A stretch of 64,000 bases of DNA from Lentisphaeria bacterium. GTDB lineage: Bacteria > Verrucomicrobiota > Lentisphaeria > Victivallales > Victivallaceae. Shown here one piece after another: positions 36,961 through 45,233 of this stretch. The notes beneath the pieces are model-generated. The model was not told where the DNA came from, did no database searches, and saw only the letters and a program-made list of their open reading frames with translations. The DNA lies in assembly GCA_022768375.1 (NCBI GenBank), contig JALEMG010000033.1:1-64000 (forward strand), in the 5' to 3' direction. Made by a program: the position numbers and the translations under genes. Numbering within the stretch: position 1 is the first letter of the stretch; each line of letters opens with the position of its first letter.

Positions 36961-38457
36961 ATGGCTGAAAACACCACCGCCCCGCAGACCGGGGATCTTT
37001 TTGAACAGCGGGTCGCCAAGATCGCCGAATACCGGGCCGCCGGGATCAATCCTTTCGGCGGCGCGTTCCCGGGGACCGAACTCATTGAGGCCGTCCGCAC
37101 GAAGGAACTGCCTCCCGCCGACAGCGGCCTGCCGGGGCCGGAAGCGACCGTCGCGGGGCGCATGGTCGCCAAGCGGGGCATGGGCAAATCCATTTTCGCC
37201 GATCTGCGGGACAGCACCGGGCGGCTCCAACTTTTCGCGGGCAAAAGCGACATGAGCGAGGAGGCGTTTGCGCTTTGCCGCAAACTGGACATCGGCGACA
37301 TCATCGGCGTCAAGGGGACGCTTTTCACCACCAAGACCGGGGAACTTACGCTGCGGGTCAGGGAGGTGACGCTGCTGTCCAAATCCATGCGCGCGCTGCC
37401 GGAGAAGTTTCACGGCCTCGTGGACGTGGAGCAGCGTTACCGGCAACGGTATCTGGACCTCATCGCCAATCCCGAGGTGAAAGAGGTTTTCCGCAAGCGT
37501 TCGGCGATCATCCGGGAGATCCGCAACTTTCTCTGCGACCGGGGGTTCATGGAGGTGGAGACCCCGATGCTCCAGCCGCTGGCCGGCGGCGCTTCCGCGA
37601 CGCCGTTTCAGACGTTCTACGAGGCGCTGAACAGCACCGTCTATCTGCGCATCGCCCCGGAACTCTATCTGAAGCGGCTGCTGGTGGGCGGATTCGAGAA
37701 GGTCTTCGAATTGAACCGCTCCTTCCGCAACGAGGGGCTGGACCGCCGCCACAACCCGGAATTCACCATGCTGGAGATCTATCAGGCGTACAGTGACTGC
37801 CGGGGCATGATGGAACTCATCGAAAGCATGATCTCCACCGTGGCCATGAAGGTCTGCGGCACGCTGAAAATCGACCACGGCAACGGCAAAGTGATCGACT
37901 TCACGCCGCCGTTCCGCCGGGCCACTTATCACGATCTGGTCCGGGAAAAGGGCGGCGCGGACTGGTTCGACATCACTCCGGCGGAACGGGTGAAGCGCGG
38001 ACGGGAAATGGGACTGGAGGTCAACGCCTCCATGAGCGATCTGGAAGTCACCAACGAACTGTACGAAAAACTGGTGGAACCGACCAACATCCAGCCGACA
38101 TTCGTCACCCGGCTCCCCGCGGAACTGCTGCCGCTGGCCAATCCCTGCGCCGACGATCCCACGCTGGTGGACGTGTTCGAACTGGGCATCAACGGCGTGG
38201 AAGTCGCACCCGCGTACAGCGAACTCAACGATCCCGTCATCCAGCGCAAGCGGTTCATGGACCAGTTTGAAAAGACCAGAGCGGAAGGCGACACGCTGGA
38301 GAACAAGGTGGACGAGGACTTCCTCACCGCGCTGGAGTACGGCATGCCTCCCGCCGGCGGCATGGGCGTGGGCATCGACCGGCTGGTCATGGCGCTGACC
38401 GGGGCGGAATCCATCCGCGACGTGATCTTCTTCCCGCAGATGAAGCGGTTGAAATGA
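36961..38457 (+). CDS. lysS: Lysyl-tRNA synthetase (class II)
   Basis: A 498-aa class II synthetase. An N-terminal OB-fold anticodon domain (about 55-160, AGRMVAKRGMGKSIFADLRD) is followed by the catalytic core: motif 2 FRNEGLDRRHNPEFTMLE and motif 3 GMGVGIDRLVMALTG near the C terminus. Length matches bacterial LysS. AAGGAG lies 12 nt before the ATG. It ends 7 nt before murD. Confidence 0.97.
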   Translation: MAENTTAPQTGDLFEQRVAKIAEYRAAGINPFGGAFPGTELIEAVRTKELPPADSGLPGPEATVAGRMVAKRGMGKSIFADLRDSTGRLQLFAGKSDMSEEAFALCRKLDIGDIIGVKGTLFTTKTGELTLRVREVTLLSKSMRALPEKFHGLVDVEQRYRQRYLDLIANPEVKEVFRKRSAIIREIRNFLCDRGFMEVETPMLQPLAGGASATPFQTFYEALNSTVYLRIAPELYLKRLLVGGFEKVFELNRSFRNEGLDRRHNPEFTMLEIYQAYSDCRGMMELIESMISTVAMKVCGTLKIDHGNGKVIDFTPPFRRATYHDLVREKGGADWFDITPAERVKRGREMGLEVNASMSDLEVTNELYEKLVEPTNIQPTFVTRLPAELLPLANPCADDPTLVDVFELGINGVEVAPAYSELNDPVIQRKRFMDQFEKTRAEGDTLENKVDEDFLTALEYGMPPAGGMGVGIDRLVMALTGAESIRDVIFFPQMKRLK

Positions 38458-38464
38458 GCCGGTC

Positions 38465-39676
38465 ATGACCGACGTGGTGGTCATCGGCGACGGCGTTTCC
38501 GGACGGGGCGCCGCCGGACTTGCCGCCAGACTCGGCCTGCGTTGCGCCGTGGTCCGGGACGGGGCGGGGGCGACTCTGCTGCCGGGAGGACTCATCGTGG
38601 TCTCCCCGGGGGTACATCCGGCCAAATCCGCGCTCTATCAGGCGGCGCTGGCGTCGGGACGGCCGGTCGTCAGCGAGATGGAGTTCGGCTTCCGGCACTG
38701 GCACAAACCGGTGCTGGCGGTGACCGGCACCAACGGCAAGACCACCACCACCGAATTGACCGTTCATCTCCTGCGCTCCTGCGGGGTCGGCGCCGCGCCC
38801 GCGGGAAACATCGGCCGACCGCTCTCCGATCTGGCCGCCGACCCCGGCGACGCGGAAGTCGCGGTGGCGGAAGTGAGCAGTTTTCAGTTGGAAAAGGTGG
38901 AAACATTCGCGCCGCTGGCGGCGGTGATCCTCAATTTCGCCAGCGATCATCTCGACCGCTACCCGGGCGGCTTTGCCGAGTACTGCGCCGTCAAGAAGCG
39001 GATTTTTGACCGCGTTGCCCCGGAGAACCGGATATGGGGGCTGAGTTTTGCGGGCAAACCCCGTCGGGTGACGTGCGCGGACGGGCGGCTTTTTCTGGAC
39101 GGAAAGGAGATCTTCAACTTGGCGGAGGGTGATCTGCCGGGGCCGCACAATGCGGAGAACGCCGCAGCCGCCTGCGAACTCGCGTCGCGGGTGCTGCCGG
39201 ACACCGTGGTCCATTCGGAGCGTTTCGCCGCCGCGCTGAGAAGTTTCCGCCGGGGCCGCCATCGGATTGAGACGGTGCTGGTCCGCGGCGGCGTCACCTT
39301 TGTGGACGACTCCAAAGGGACCAATCCGGCGGCGGTGCTGGCGGCCGTTGATTCCTTCGCCGCGCCCATCGTCATTTTGCTCGGCGGACTGGGCAAGGGA
39401 ATGGATTTCTCGATCCTGGCGACGAGGGCGTCCCGGTTCCGAGCGGCGATCGTGTACGGGGCGGACCGGGAAAGCATCGCCGCGGTACTGCGCGGCAGGT
39501 GTCCGGTGATCGACTGCGGGAACGATTTTTCCGCCGTGGTGCGCCGGGCGTGCGAACTGGCGCGCCGCGGCGACGTGGTGCTGCTCTCCCCGGCGTGCGC
39601 CAGCATGGACATGTTCAAAAATTACGCCGAACGCGGGGACAGATTCCGCGAACTGGCGGAGCAACTGGCGAGGTGA
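38465..39676 (+). CDS. murD: UDP-N-acetylmuramoylalanine--D-glutamate ligase
   Basis: A 403-aa Mur ligase that adds D-Glu to UDP-MurNAc-L-Ala in peptidoglycan synthesis. The ATP loop is GTNGKTTTTE (88-97), and the N-terminal Rossmann-like domain begins VVVIGDGVSGRGAA. DSKGTNPAA is a conserved Mur motif, and SPACASMDMF near the end is a MurD hallmark. It is somewhat shorter than E. coli MurD (438 aa). Other mur/dcw genes are not adjacent, so this murD is outside a standard dcw cluster. Confidence 0.93.
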   Translation: MTDVVVIGDGVSGRGAAGLAARLGLRCAVVRDGAGATLLPGGLIVVSPGVHPAKSALYQAALASGRPVVSEMEFGFRHWHKPVLAVTGTNGKTTTTELTVHLLRSCGVGAAPAGNIGRPLSDLAADPGDAEVAVAEVSSFQLEKVETFAPLAAVILNFASDHLDRYPGGFAEYCAVKKRIFDRVAPENRIWGLSFAGKPRRVTCADGRLFLDGKEIFNLAEGDLPGPHNAENAAAACELASRVLPDTVVHSERFAAALRSFRRGRHRIETVLVRGGVTFVDDSKGTNPAAVLAAVDSFAAPIVILLGGLGKGMDFSILATRASRFRAAIVYGADRESIAAVLRGRCPVIDCGNDFSAVVRRACELARRGDVVLLSPACASMDMFKNYAERGDRFRELAEQLAR

Positions 39677-39680
39677 CGCT

Positions 39681-40130
39681 ATGAAAATTCTCGTGATCGA
39701 CGGACAGGGCGGCGGCATCGGCAAAAGCCTGATCGCCCAACTGAAACTCCGACTGCCCGACTGCCGGATCATCGCGGTGGGCACCAACAGCATCGCCGCC
39801 AGCGTGATGAAAAAGGCCGGCGCCGACATCGTGGCCACCGGGGAAAACGCGGTCAGGGTCAACGCCAGGAACGCCGACATCATCACCGGGCCGGTCGGGA
39901 TCATCGCGGCCGACGCGCTGTACGGAGAGATCAGCGGCGAAATGGCCAATGCCGTGGCCCGGAGCGAAGCGGATAAAGTGCTGATTCCGTTCAACAACTG
40001 CGGCATTTTCATTGTCGGGATCTCGGCCGGTCCTCCGGCGGAACTGCTGGCCGCCGGGGTGGAAAAAATCGTTGAAATTGTCAATTTCGCGGCAAAAAAT
40101 GAAAAAAATACGGATTTTTTGGAAAAATAA
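39681..40130 (+). CDS. DUF3842 family protein
   Basis: A 149-aa protein starting 4 nt after murD. It opens with MKILVIDGQGGGIGKSLI, a nucleotide-binding-like glycine loop, and has ITGPVGIIAADALYGEI and a conserved FNNCGIFIVG, all typical of DUF3842. Function of the family is unknown; the glycine loop suggests a nucleotide ligand. A strong promoter for the next transcript begins just after its stop. Confidence 0.85.
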   Translation: MKILVIDGQGGGIGKSLIAQLKLRLPDCRIIAVGTNSIAASVMKKAGADIVATGENAVRVNARNADIITGPVGIIAADALYGEISGEMANAVARSEADKVLIPFNNCGIFIVGISAGPPAELLAAGVEKIVEIVNFAAKNEKNTDFLEK

Positions 40131-40131
40131 T

Positions 40132-40160
40132 TTGCAAATTCCCCGCGGACAAGGTATACT
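40132..40160 (+). promoter_or_regulatory. Strong promoter of the small-protein unit
   Basis: TTGCAA (40132-40137), a 17-nt spacer and TATACT (40155-40160). It starts right after the DUF3842 stop and gives a leader of roughly 100 nt. Confidence 0.7.
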
Positions 40161-40166
40161 TATAGG

Positions 40167-40271
40167 AGTCGCACCTCCCGAACGGGTCGGGCGGTGTGAT
40201 GACAGTGCGGGCTCCGAACGGGTAGGAGTCCGCGAAGGCCAAAGGTCATAATACACGAAAGGACAAAGAAA
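40167..40271 (+). promoter_or_regulatory. Structured leader with twin hairpins bearing identical loops
   Basis: Hairpin 1 (40172-40196) has 9 pairs and one mismatch; hairpin 2 (40210-40231) pairs CTCC with GGAG plus flanking GG/CC. Both present the same loop, ACGGG closed by A-T, inside the string GAACGGGT. A TAGGAGTC segment occurs before hairpin 1 and again inside hairpin 2, so alternative pairing with CTCC is possible. The downstream gene's AAAGGA ribosome site lies about 30 nt after hairpin 2. It may be a regulatory RNA; no known class fits fully. Confidence 0.5.
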
Positions 40272-40511
40272 ATGGCTGACAAAAAAGAGATCTTCGCAGA
40301 CGGGATCGGACAGATTCACTTCGCGGGCAACATGGTGCGGTTCGACTTCGTCACCCTCCAGCCGGAAGAAGACGGCAAGGCCCCCGTTCCGGCGAGCAAC
40401 GTCCGGATCATCATGCCGCCCCAGGGGTTCCTCGGCGCGTTCAACTCCATGCAGCAGTTGATCGACAAACTGGTCGAGGCCGGCGTGCTCCAGAAGAACG
40501 CGGAGAATTGA
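40272..40511 (+). CDS. Small conserved-type protein, unknown function
   Basis: A 79-aa acidic, beta-rich protein with no signal peptide or membrane helix. It begins MADKKEIFADGIGQIHF, continues with a strand-turn pattern (NMVRFDFVTLQPE) and ends with a helix (MQQLIDKLVEAGVL). The AAAGGA ribosome site, strong promoter and structured leader suggest high expression. A link to DUF3467-like proteins is possible but not shown. Confidence 0.8.
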   Translation: MADKKEIFADGIGQIHFAGNMVRFDFVTLQPEEDGKAPVPASNVRIIMPPQGFLGAFNSMQQLIDKLVEAGVLQKNAEN

Positions 40512-40553
40512 TCTCTCTTTCTCTCAACCATTGATACCGTAAGGACTGCCGTC

Positions 40554-40889
40554 ATGGATCTGGAACTCGGATATTCGCTCAGGGAGGGCACCCCGGAGTA
40601 CCGCTTCGCGGGAATGGTGCTGTCCGTCCCGGCGCAGCAGTTCCGGGAGTCCGGCGCCTTCGGTGTCGCCCCGGTCCGTTTGGAGAGCGGGATCATCGTT
40701 TCCATCCGGTGTTCCCTCGCCGAATGCGGCCAGTACATTCTGAAACGGGTCTGCGAACTTTGCGTCACCGTTTCCGGTTTCTTGCGGCGGACCGTCGCCC
40801 GGGTCTTCAGCCATCTGCCCCGGGTGCGCCGGCGCGAGACGATTCAGAAAACCACAACGTATTTGTCCTGTTGCGTGTTTCGATGCTGA
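40554..40889 (+). CDS. Hypothetical protein, 111 aa
   Basis: A small gene 42 nt after the previous one, with AAGGAC near its ATG. The first 90 codons have the GC-rich third positions of real genes here; the last 15 do not (QKTTTYLSCCVFRC). The C-terminal half is basic and cysteine-rich. No domain is recognised. An intrinsic terminator follows. It could be a genuine cotranscribed gene or a partly degraded one. Confidence 0.55.
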   Translation: MDLELGYSLREGTPEYRFAGMVLSVPAQQFRESGAFGVAPVRLESGIIVSIRCSLAECGQYILKRVCELCVTVSGFLRRTVARVFSHLPRVRRRETIQKTTTYLSCCVFRC

Positions 40890-40923
40890 CCCTTCCCGAA
40901 CAAGGGTCACGAAAAACAGAAAG

Positions 40924-40951
40924 CCTCCGGTTTTGCCGGGGGTTTTTTGTT
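40924..40951 (+). terminator. Intrinsic terminator
   Basis: GCCTCCGG and CCGGGGG arms form a 7-bp GC-rich stem with a TTTTG loop, followed by TTTTTT. It ends the small-protein unit. A weaker T-run on the other strand may also let it terminate the redox operon coming from the right. Confidence 0.85.
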
Positions 40952-41004
40952 TGGGTTCGGTACTGAAAAATGAAGAAATCCGCCTCCGGCGGGGATTTTC
41001 GCGC

Positions 41005-42165
41005 TCACGCCTCCGGCGGCGTCGGCGGGAGCGGCAGCAGCGGTCGGAGGGACGAGTACGGCAGATCCCTCGGAACAAGATTCGCCCCGGCGCAGAGCGC
41101 CGCCGCGCATCCCGCCGCTTCTCCGGTCATCGCCGCGGCGGGGATCACCCGGAAAACTTCCCATGCGTATTTTTCGGCGCCGATACAGCGTCCCGCGGCC
41201 AGCAGTCCATCCAGGTCCCGCGGAATAAGCGATTCATACGGTGCTTCCCATCCGGGGTCCGGGCGCATCCAGTTTCCGGCCATGCCGACGGCATGGGGAA
41301 AGTGCTTCCCCGCATCCGAGTCCGTCAGATTGTAACACGCGTCGATGCGGCCGATTTTGCGGATCTGCGGCATGGCCGGCAGATGGACCGGGTAGTTCCG
41401 GACCCGCTCCCCGCGCTCGAATTGATCGTAATATTCCCGGGCCATGCGCCAGGTGCGGCGGATGAAAGCCGTCACGTTTTTGCCGTCGTATCCGGGGGGC
41501 GCGGCGGAGCCGTCCGCAATATCCCCGAAGGTGCGGATATGGAGCGATTCGGTGAAGTGGAACGACGAAGGATCGGCGCTCATTTCCATGATCCACGGGG
41601 TCACGTAATTGGTTTCCGAAACGGTCCGTCCTCCCGCAAGTCCGGCCAGATGCGCGCCGCCGGTGGCATCCACAAAACATGTCCCCCGGAGACGGATCGT
41701 GCCGGAGAGATTGCAGACGTCGACGGATTCGACGCGCGACCCTTTCTTTCGCGCGGCGACGAGCCGGGTGTCCAGCCAGAGATCGACGCCCGCTTCCTCC
41801 AGCATCCTGTCCAGTGTCAGCGTGAAGCCCGCCGGCGAAAAACAGCACGAATACCGTGTCTTCCGCTTTGGTGATGTGCCCGGGTTGCCCCCTTTCGGTC
41901 CGCCCCATTGTTCCGGAACGTCGAAAGGTCCGTATTCCACACAGCGTTTCAGCATCTCCTCCGCGATCCCGAATGTCACCTGTCTCCCGTTGCCGTCGCA
42001 CAGCGGCAGATAAATGTAGATCAGCCCGGAAGTCGCCAGCCCGCCCAGCAGACACTGCTTCTCGATCAGAACGGTCCGCGCTCCCTGCCGGGCCGCCGCG
42101 ATTGCCGCCGCGATCCCGGCGACACCGGCGCCGCAGACCACGACGTCATAGTTCAATTCTTTCAA
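41005..42165 (-). CDS. FAD-dependent oxidoreductase
   Basis: A 386-aa flavoprotein with a dinucleotide-binding N terminus: VVVCGAGVAGIAAAIAAARQG, with the GxGxxG at residues 12-17 and Glu35 (LIEK) binding FAD ribose. Later GTCFVDATGGAHLAGLAG is the usual second FAD motif of this FAD_oxidored (PF12831-like) family, common in PVC bacteria. It is cytosolic. It lies 123 nt downstream of three Fe-S protein genes read in the same direction and may belong to the same operon. Confidence 0.85.
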   Translation of the reverse strand: MKELNYDVVVCGAGVAGIAAAIAAARQGARTVLIEKQCLLGGLATSGLIYIYLPLCDGNGRQVTFGIAEEMLKRCVEYGPFDVPEQWGGPKGGNPGTSPKRKTRYSCCFSPAGFTLTLDRMLEEAGVDLWLDTRLVAARKKGSRVESVDVCNLSGTIRLRGTCFVDATGGAHLAGLAGGRTVSETNYVTPWIMEMSADPSSFHFTESLHIRTFGDIADGSAAPPGYDGKNVTAFIRRTWRMAREYYDQFERGERVRNYPVHLPAMPQIRKIGRIDACYNLTDSDAGKHFPHAVGMAGNWMRPDPGWEAPYESLIPRDLDGLLAAGRCIGAEKYAWEVFRVIPAAAMTGEAAGCAAALCAGANLVPRDLPYSSLRPLLPLPPTPPEA

Positions 42166-42288
42166 CGCGATCTTCCTTTCCGTAAAAATTCCGCTTCCGC
42201 GCCATACAATAACACGCTTTTGCCGATCGCGCCACCGCGGATCGCCGATCGGTGCGAAAAATCATGCTTTTTTCCCTTTTGCGGCGTC

Positions 42289-43221
42289 TCACCCCTCCAG
42301 AGGGAGTTGCCAGACCGGACGCTTGCGGAACTTGGTGCGGAACTTCCGGGTCAGCACGCCTTTTTCCTCCAGATGGACGTAACAGGCGGTGTCGCAGGCC
42401 CGACCGCACATGCTGGCGACGAAAGCGTGCTTGATGGGGGGATAGAAGTTGATCTGGTCGATGATCTCCCGCGCCCGTTCCGGGGAGAGGTCGGCCGCGC
42501 CGGAGATGACGTTCAGCCGCTCCGGGTCGTCGGCGAAGGCGTTCGGGGGCATGAAGGGGTTCTTGGTCCGGTTCGCGCCTTTGTAGTAGACGGCGCACTG
42601 CCACTCGTTCCGGACGCCGTCGGCATTCAGCGCATGGCCGGGGCAGGCCTTGCGGCACTCGCCGCACCGGTCGCAGAGGTGCGGTTCGATCACCGGGTCC
42701 TCCGGCAGTTCCGCGTCGGTCAGGATGAATCCCCACCGCTGATTGGGACCGAATTCGTCGGTGAGAACAGACCCGGACAGTCCGATCTCCCCCAGTCCGC
42801 AAGCGGCGGCGCACCGCTCGAAATCCAGCATGTGTTCGGCGGTCTTTCCCCGGTAGACCTCGGCGTAGTCCACTTCAAAGTTGGTGCCTTCGCTGTCGTT
42901 GCGCACCAGCAGCGTGCGGCGCTGGGGCAGGGCTTCGAAGCCCGCTTCCTCCAGCACGGAGCATCCCCGCAGCAGCGCGCCGGGGATCATCACCTCCTCC
43001 AGCGTCTCCACGCCGGTCGTGTATTGGTAGTACACCGTGCCGTCCTCCACGCCGCGCCGGGAACCGCGCAACTGCCGAAAGGCCACGCAGATCACGCTGC
43101 GCGCCTCCGGCATGAGGAGTTTGACCGCCGGGTCGGGGATCCGGTCCGCCGCTCCGCAGCGGACGAGATCGGCCCCGCATCGTTTCAGTTCGGAGATGAT
43201 TCGGGATCTCAGTTCGTTCAT
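42289..43221 (-). CDS. QueG-like 4Fe-4S protein, paralogue 3
   Basis: A 310-aa protein; the ATG at 43221 overlaps the preceding gene's stop. The first half resembles the epoxyqueuosine-reductase-like cobalamin-binding core. The ferredoxin-like part has CDRCGECRKACPG (four Cys), and a second cysteine set lies at the C terminus (CGRACDTACYVHLEEKGVL). Such double-cluster proteins transfer electrons; cobalamin use is possible. No Tat signal is present, so it is not a respiratory dehalogenase. It is the third of three tandem paralogues. Confidence 0.8.
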   Translation of the reverse strand: MNELRSRIISELKRCGADLVRCGAADRIPDPAVKLLMPEARSVICVAFRQLRGSRRGVEDGTVYYQYTTGVETLEEVMIPGALLRGCSVLEEAGFEALPQRRTLLVRNDSEGTNFEVDYAEVYRGKTAEHMLDFERCAAACGLGEIGLSGSVLTDEFGPNQRWGFILTDAELPEDPVIEPHLCDRCGECRKACPGHALNADGVRNEWQCAVYYKGANRTKNPFMPPNAFADDPERLNVISGAADLSPERAREIIDQINFYPPIKHAFVASMCGRACDTACYVHLEEKGVLTRKFRTKFRKRPVWQLPLEG

Positions 43222-44123
43222 AATACACCTTCGGCTTTCAGATGACGGTAACAGGCGGCGTCGCACGCCTTGCCGCAAATGCAGGGGATGTAGCCGGTGG
43301 AACGGCTGGGCAGAAAGTCGATCTTCCCGTACATCTCCCGGGCGGTTTCCCTCGTGAAGCGTTTCTCGCCGGAAATGACACGTTCGCGTTCCGGGTCGTC
43401 CGCTAAAAATTCCTCCGTCATGAACGGGTTGGATTTGTGCGCTCCCCGGTAGTAGACCGCGCACTGCCAGGAGTCCGTCCCGTCGGCGTCGACGGCATGG
43501 CCGGGACAGGCGGCGGCGCACGCTCCGCACCGGTCGCAGAGCGTTTCCCCGAACGGTTCGTCGCACTCCAGCGGCGCGTCGGTGATGATGAACGCCATGC
43601 GCAGGAACGGCCCCAGTTTCGGCGCGATCAGGTGTCCGGACATGCCGGGCGCGCCGAGACCGCAGATTTTCGCCGCCAGATTGAAGTCGATGATGACGTC
43701 CGGCACCGGCTTGCCGGGCGCGACGGCTTCGGCGTGGACCAGTTCGTAGGTGTCGACGAGTTCCGGGTTGGTGGTGTGGTCGCCCTGAATGCGCAAGTTG
43801 GAGACGTTGCGCTGGAGACAGGCGTCGTAACCGGCGTTCTCGATCATCGCCCCCATTTTCAGCAGAAAGATCTCACTGAGGTCCTCGTCGATGTATTTGA
43901 CCCCCAGCGAAGTGTACTGCATGTACTGCGTCCGGTCCGCCATGGTCCGGTACAATGCGCGGGGGACACGGAACAGAAATCCGACGACGCATTTCGCGTT
44001 GGGCAGGATCATTTTGGGATCGCGCTGGGGGGCGACGCCCCGGAAGGCCGCGATGTCGCCGATGCCCACGGCGGCGGCCCCGTATTCCCGCGCCTTCTGT
44101 TTGACAAGTTCAGCGGTCAGCAT
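43218..44123 (-). CDS. QueG-like 4Fe-4S protein, paralogue 2
   Basis: A 301-aa protein of the same family as its neighbours. CDRCGACAAACPGHAVDADG gives the 4Fe-4S site, and CGKACDAACYRHLKAEGVL forms the second cysteine set. The N-terminal core, with GIGDIAAFRGVAPQRDPKMILPNAKCVVGFLFRVPRAL, matches the layout of QueG-like proteins. It overlaps the next paralogue by 4 nt (ATGA) and lies 18 nt after the first. The substrate is unknown; queuosine synthesis is unlikely to need three copies. Confidence 0.8.
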   Translation of the reverse strand: MLTAELVKQKAREYGAAAVGIGDIAAFRGVAPQRDPKMILPNAKCVVGFLFRVPRALYRTMADRTQYMQYTSLGVKYIDEDLSEIFLLKMGAMIENAGYDACLQRNVSNLRIQGDHTTNPELVDTYELVHAEAVAPGKPVPDVIIDFNLAAKICGLGAPGMSGHLIAPKLGPFLRMAFIITDAPLECDEPFGETLCDRCGACAAACPGHAVDADGTDSWQCAVYYRGAHKSNPFMTEEFLADDPERERVISGEKRFTRETAREMYGKIDFLPSRSTGYIPCICGKACDAACYRHLKAEGVL

Positions 44124-44141
44124 GATGAAAACACTCCTCCT

Positions 44142-45209
44142 TTACCGATCCATGATCCAGGCCTTGCCGGTGCGCAGCGGTTCCTTGAAGCGCCCTTCCA
44201 TGCAGCCGCCTTTTTTCTCCAGCATGCTGACGCAGGCGCGGATGCAGCCGCCGCATTTGGCCATGTTGTAGCCGACCCAGGTGGGGAAGTATTTTTCCAG
44301 CGCCCGGTAGACTTTCATGATCTCTTTTTCGTTGGCTTCGCACTTGCCTTCGAGCAGATCAAGGGAGCCGTTCTCGTTCGCGTCCCAGACCCGCTTCGGC
44401 ACGAAGGGGTTGAACTTGCGCCCGCCGTGCGTGTAGAAGGCGTAGCAGCGCCATTCGTCCAGTTTGCCCCATTCGCAGAGTTTGTCGCCGATCATGACCT
44501 TGATGCTCTCGGTTTTGCTGAGACAGCCGCCGGGACACTCCCGGACGCAGGCCATGCAGCGGCGGCAGAGCGGCTTGCCGCTGTACAGCGGGTCCGGGGT
44601 CAATTCCGCGTCGGTGAAAATGAACGCCACCCGCTGCAGCGGTCCGAAGTCTTTGGTCAGAAACATTTTGCTCCAGCCGATCTCCCCGAGTCCGCAGGCC
44701 ACCGCCGCCAGCCGGAACTGGAACTGCAGATCGGGCGGCACCTGACCCGGCCGCGCCGCCCGGGTGAACTGCACCGAACGGTGATGGTTGGTCTTGCGCT
44801 TGGCCTGATTCATCGCCTCAATCTGCTCCTCCGGCGAGAGCGTATTGCCCGGGGAACCGTCCATGTCCGAGACGCAACCCCGCGCTCCGGTATTGCGGTA
44901 GACCACCGCTTCATAGCCGTTGTCCTCGATCAGTTGTCCCACCTGATAGAGCACCGCCGGGGCGAAAATTTCGTTGATGCCGCCGTAGGCCATCGAGGGG
45001 TACTGGTAGAACTGCGTCCCCTCCTCGATGCCCCGCTGGACCCCCCGGGGGATGCGGAAGACAAAACCGATCACCGATTTCGCCTCGGGAAAAATGTACC
45101 GCGGGTCCATTTCCCGGGGGGCGCCCTCGAAGCGGTCCATGCTCCCGATGCCGCACATGTCGGCGCCGGCGGCCAAAGCCGCCTCCTTGATCATTTCACT
45201 GGTCAGCAT
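44142..45209 (-). CDS. QueG-like 4Fe-4S protein, paralogue 1
   Basis: The longest of the three paralogues (355 aa). CRRCMACVRECPGGCLSK gives the cluster motif, and CGGCIRACVSMLEKKGGCMEG a second, distinct C-terminal cysteine set. An insertion (about residues 118-150, GSPGNTLSPEEQIEAMNQ...) is not seen in the others. It lies 24 nt downstream of the U32-like gene. Sequence divergence among the three copies suggests different partners or substrates. Confidence 0.8.
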   Translation of the reverse strand: MLTSEMIKEAALAAGADMCGIGSMDRFEGAPREMDPRYIFPEAKSVIGFVFRIPRGVQRGIEEGTQFYQYPSMAYGGINEIFAPAVLYQVGQLIEDNGYEAVVYRNTGARGCVSDMDGSPGNTLSPEEQIEAMNQAKRKTNHHRSVQFTRAARPGQVPPDLQFQFRLAAVACGLGEIGWSKMFLTKDFGPLQRVAFIFTDAELTPDPLYSGKPLCRRCMACVRECPGGCLSKTESIKVMIGDKLCEWGKLDEWRCYAFYTHGGRKFNPFVPKRVWDANENGSLDLLEGKCEANEKEIMKVYRALEKYFPTWVGYNMAKCGGCIRACVSMLEKKGGCMEGRFKEPLRTGKAWIMDR

Positions 45210-45233
45210 ATTGGGAATCTCCTCCTTATGAGC

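Noticed and set aside
40167-40271. Guanidine-II (mini-ykkC) riboswitch
   Set aside because: The paired hairpins recall it, but the loops are ACGGG closed by A-T rather than ACGR tetraloops, and downstream genes are not guanidine-linked.
40955-40985. Further copy of the left-module repeat
   Set aside because: Only about 25 bp (GGTACTGAAAAATGAAGAAAT) resembles the module start, too short to call.
42289-45209. Reductive dehalogenases
   Set aside because: No Tat signal peptide or membrane anchor partner, and the lengths fit QueG-like cytosolic proteins better.
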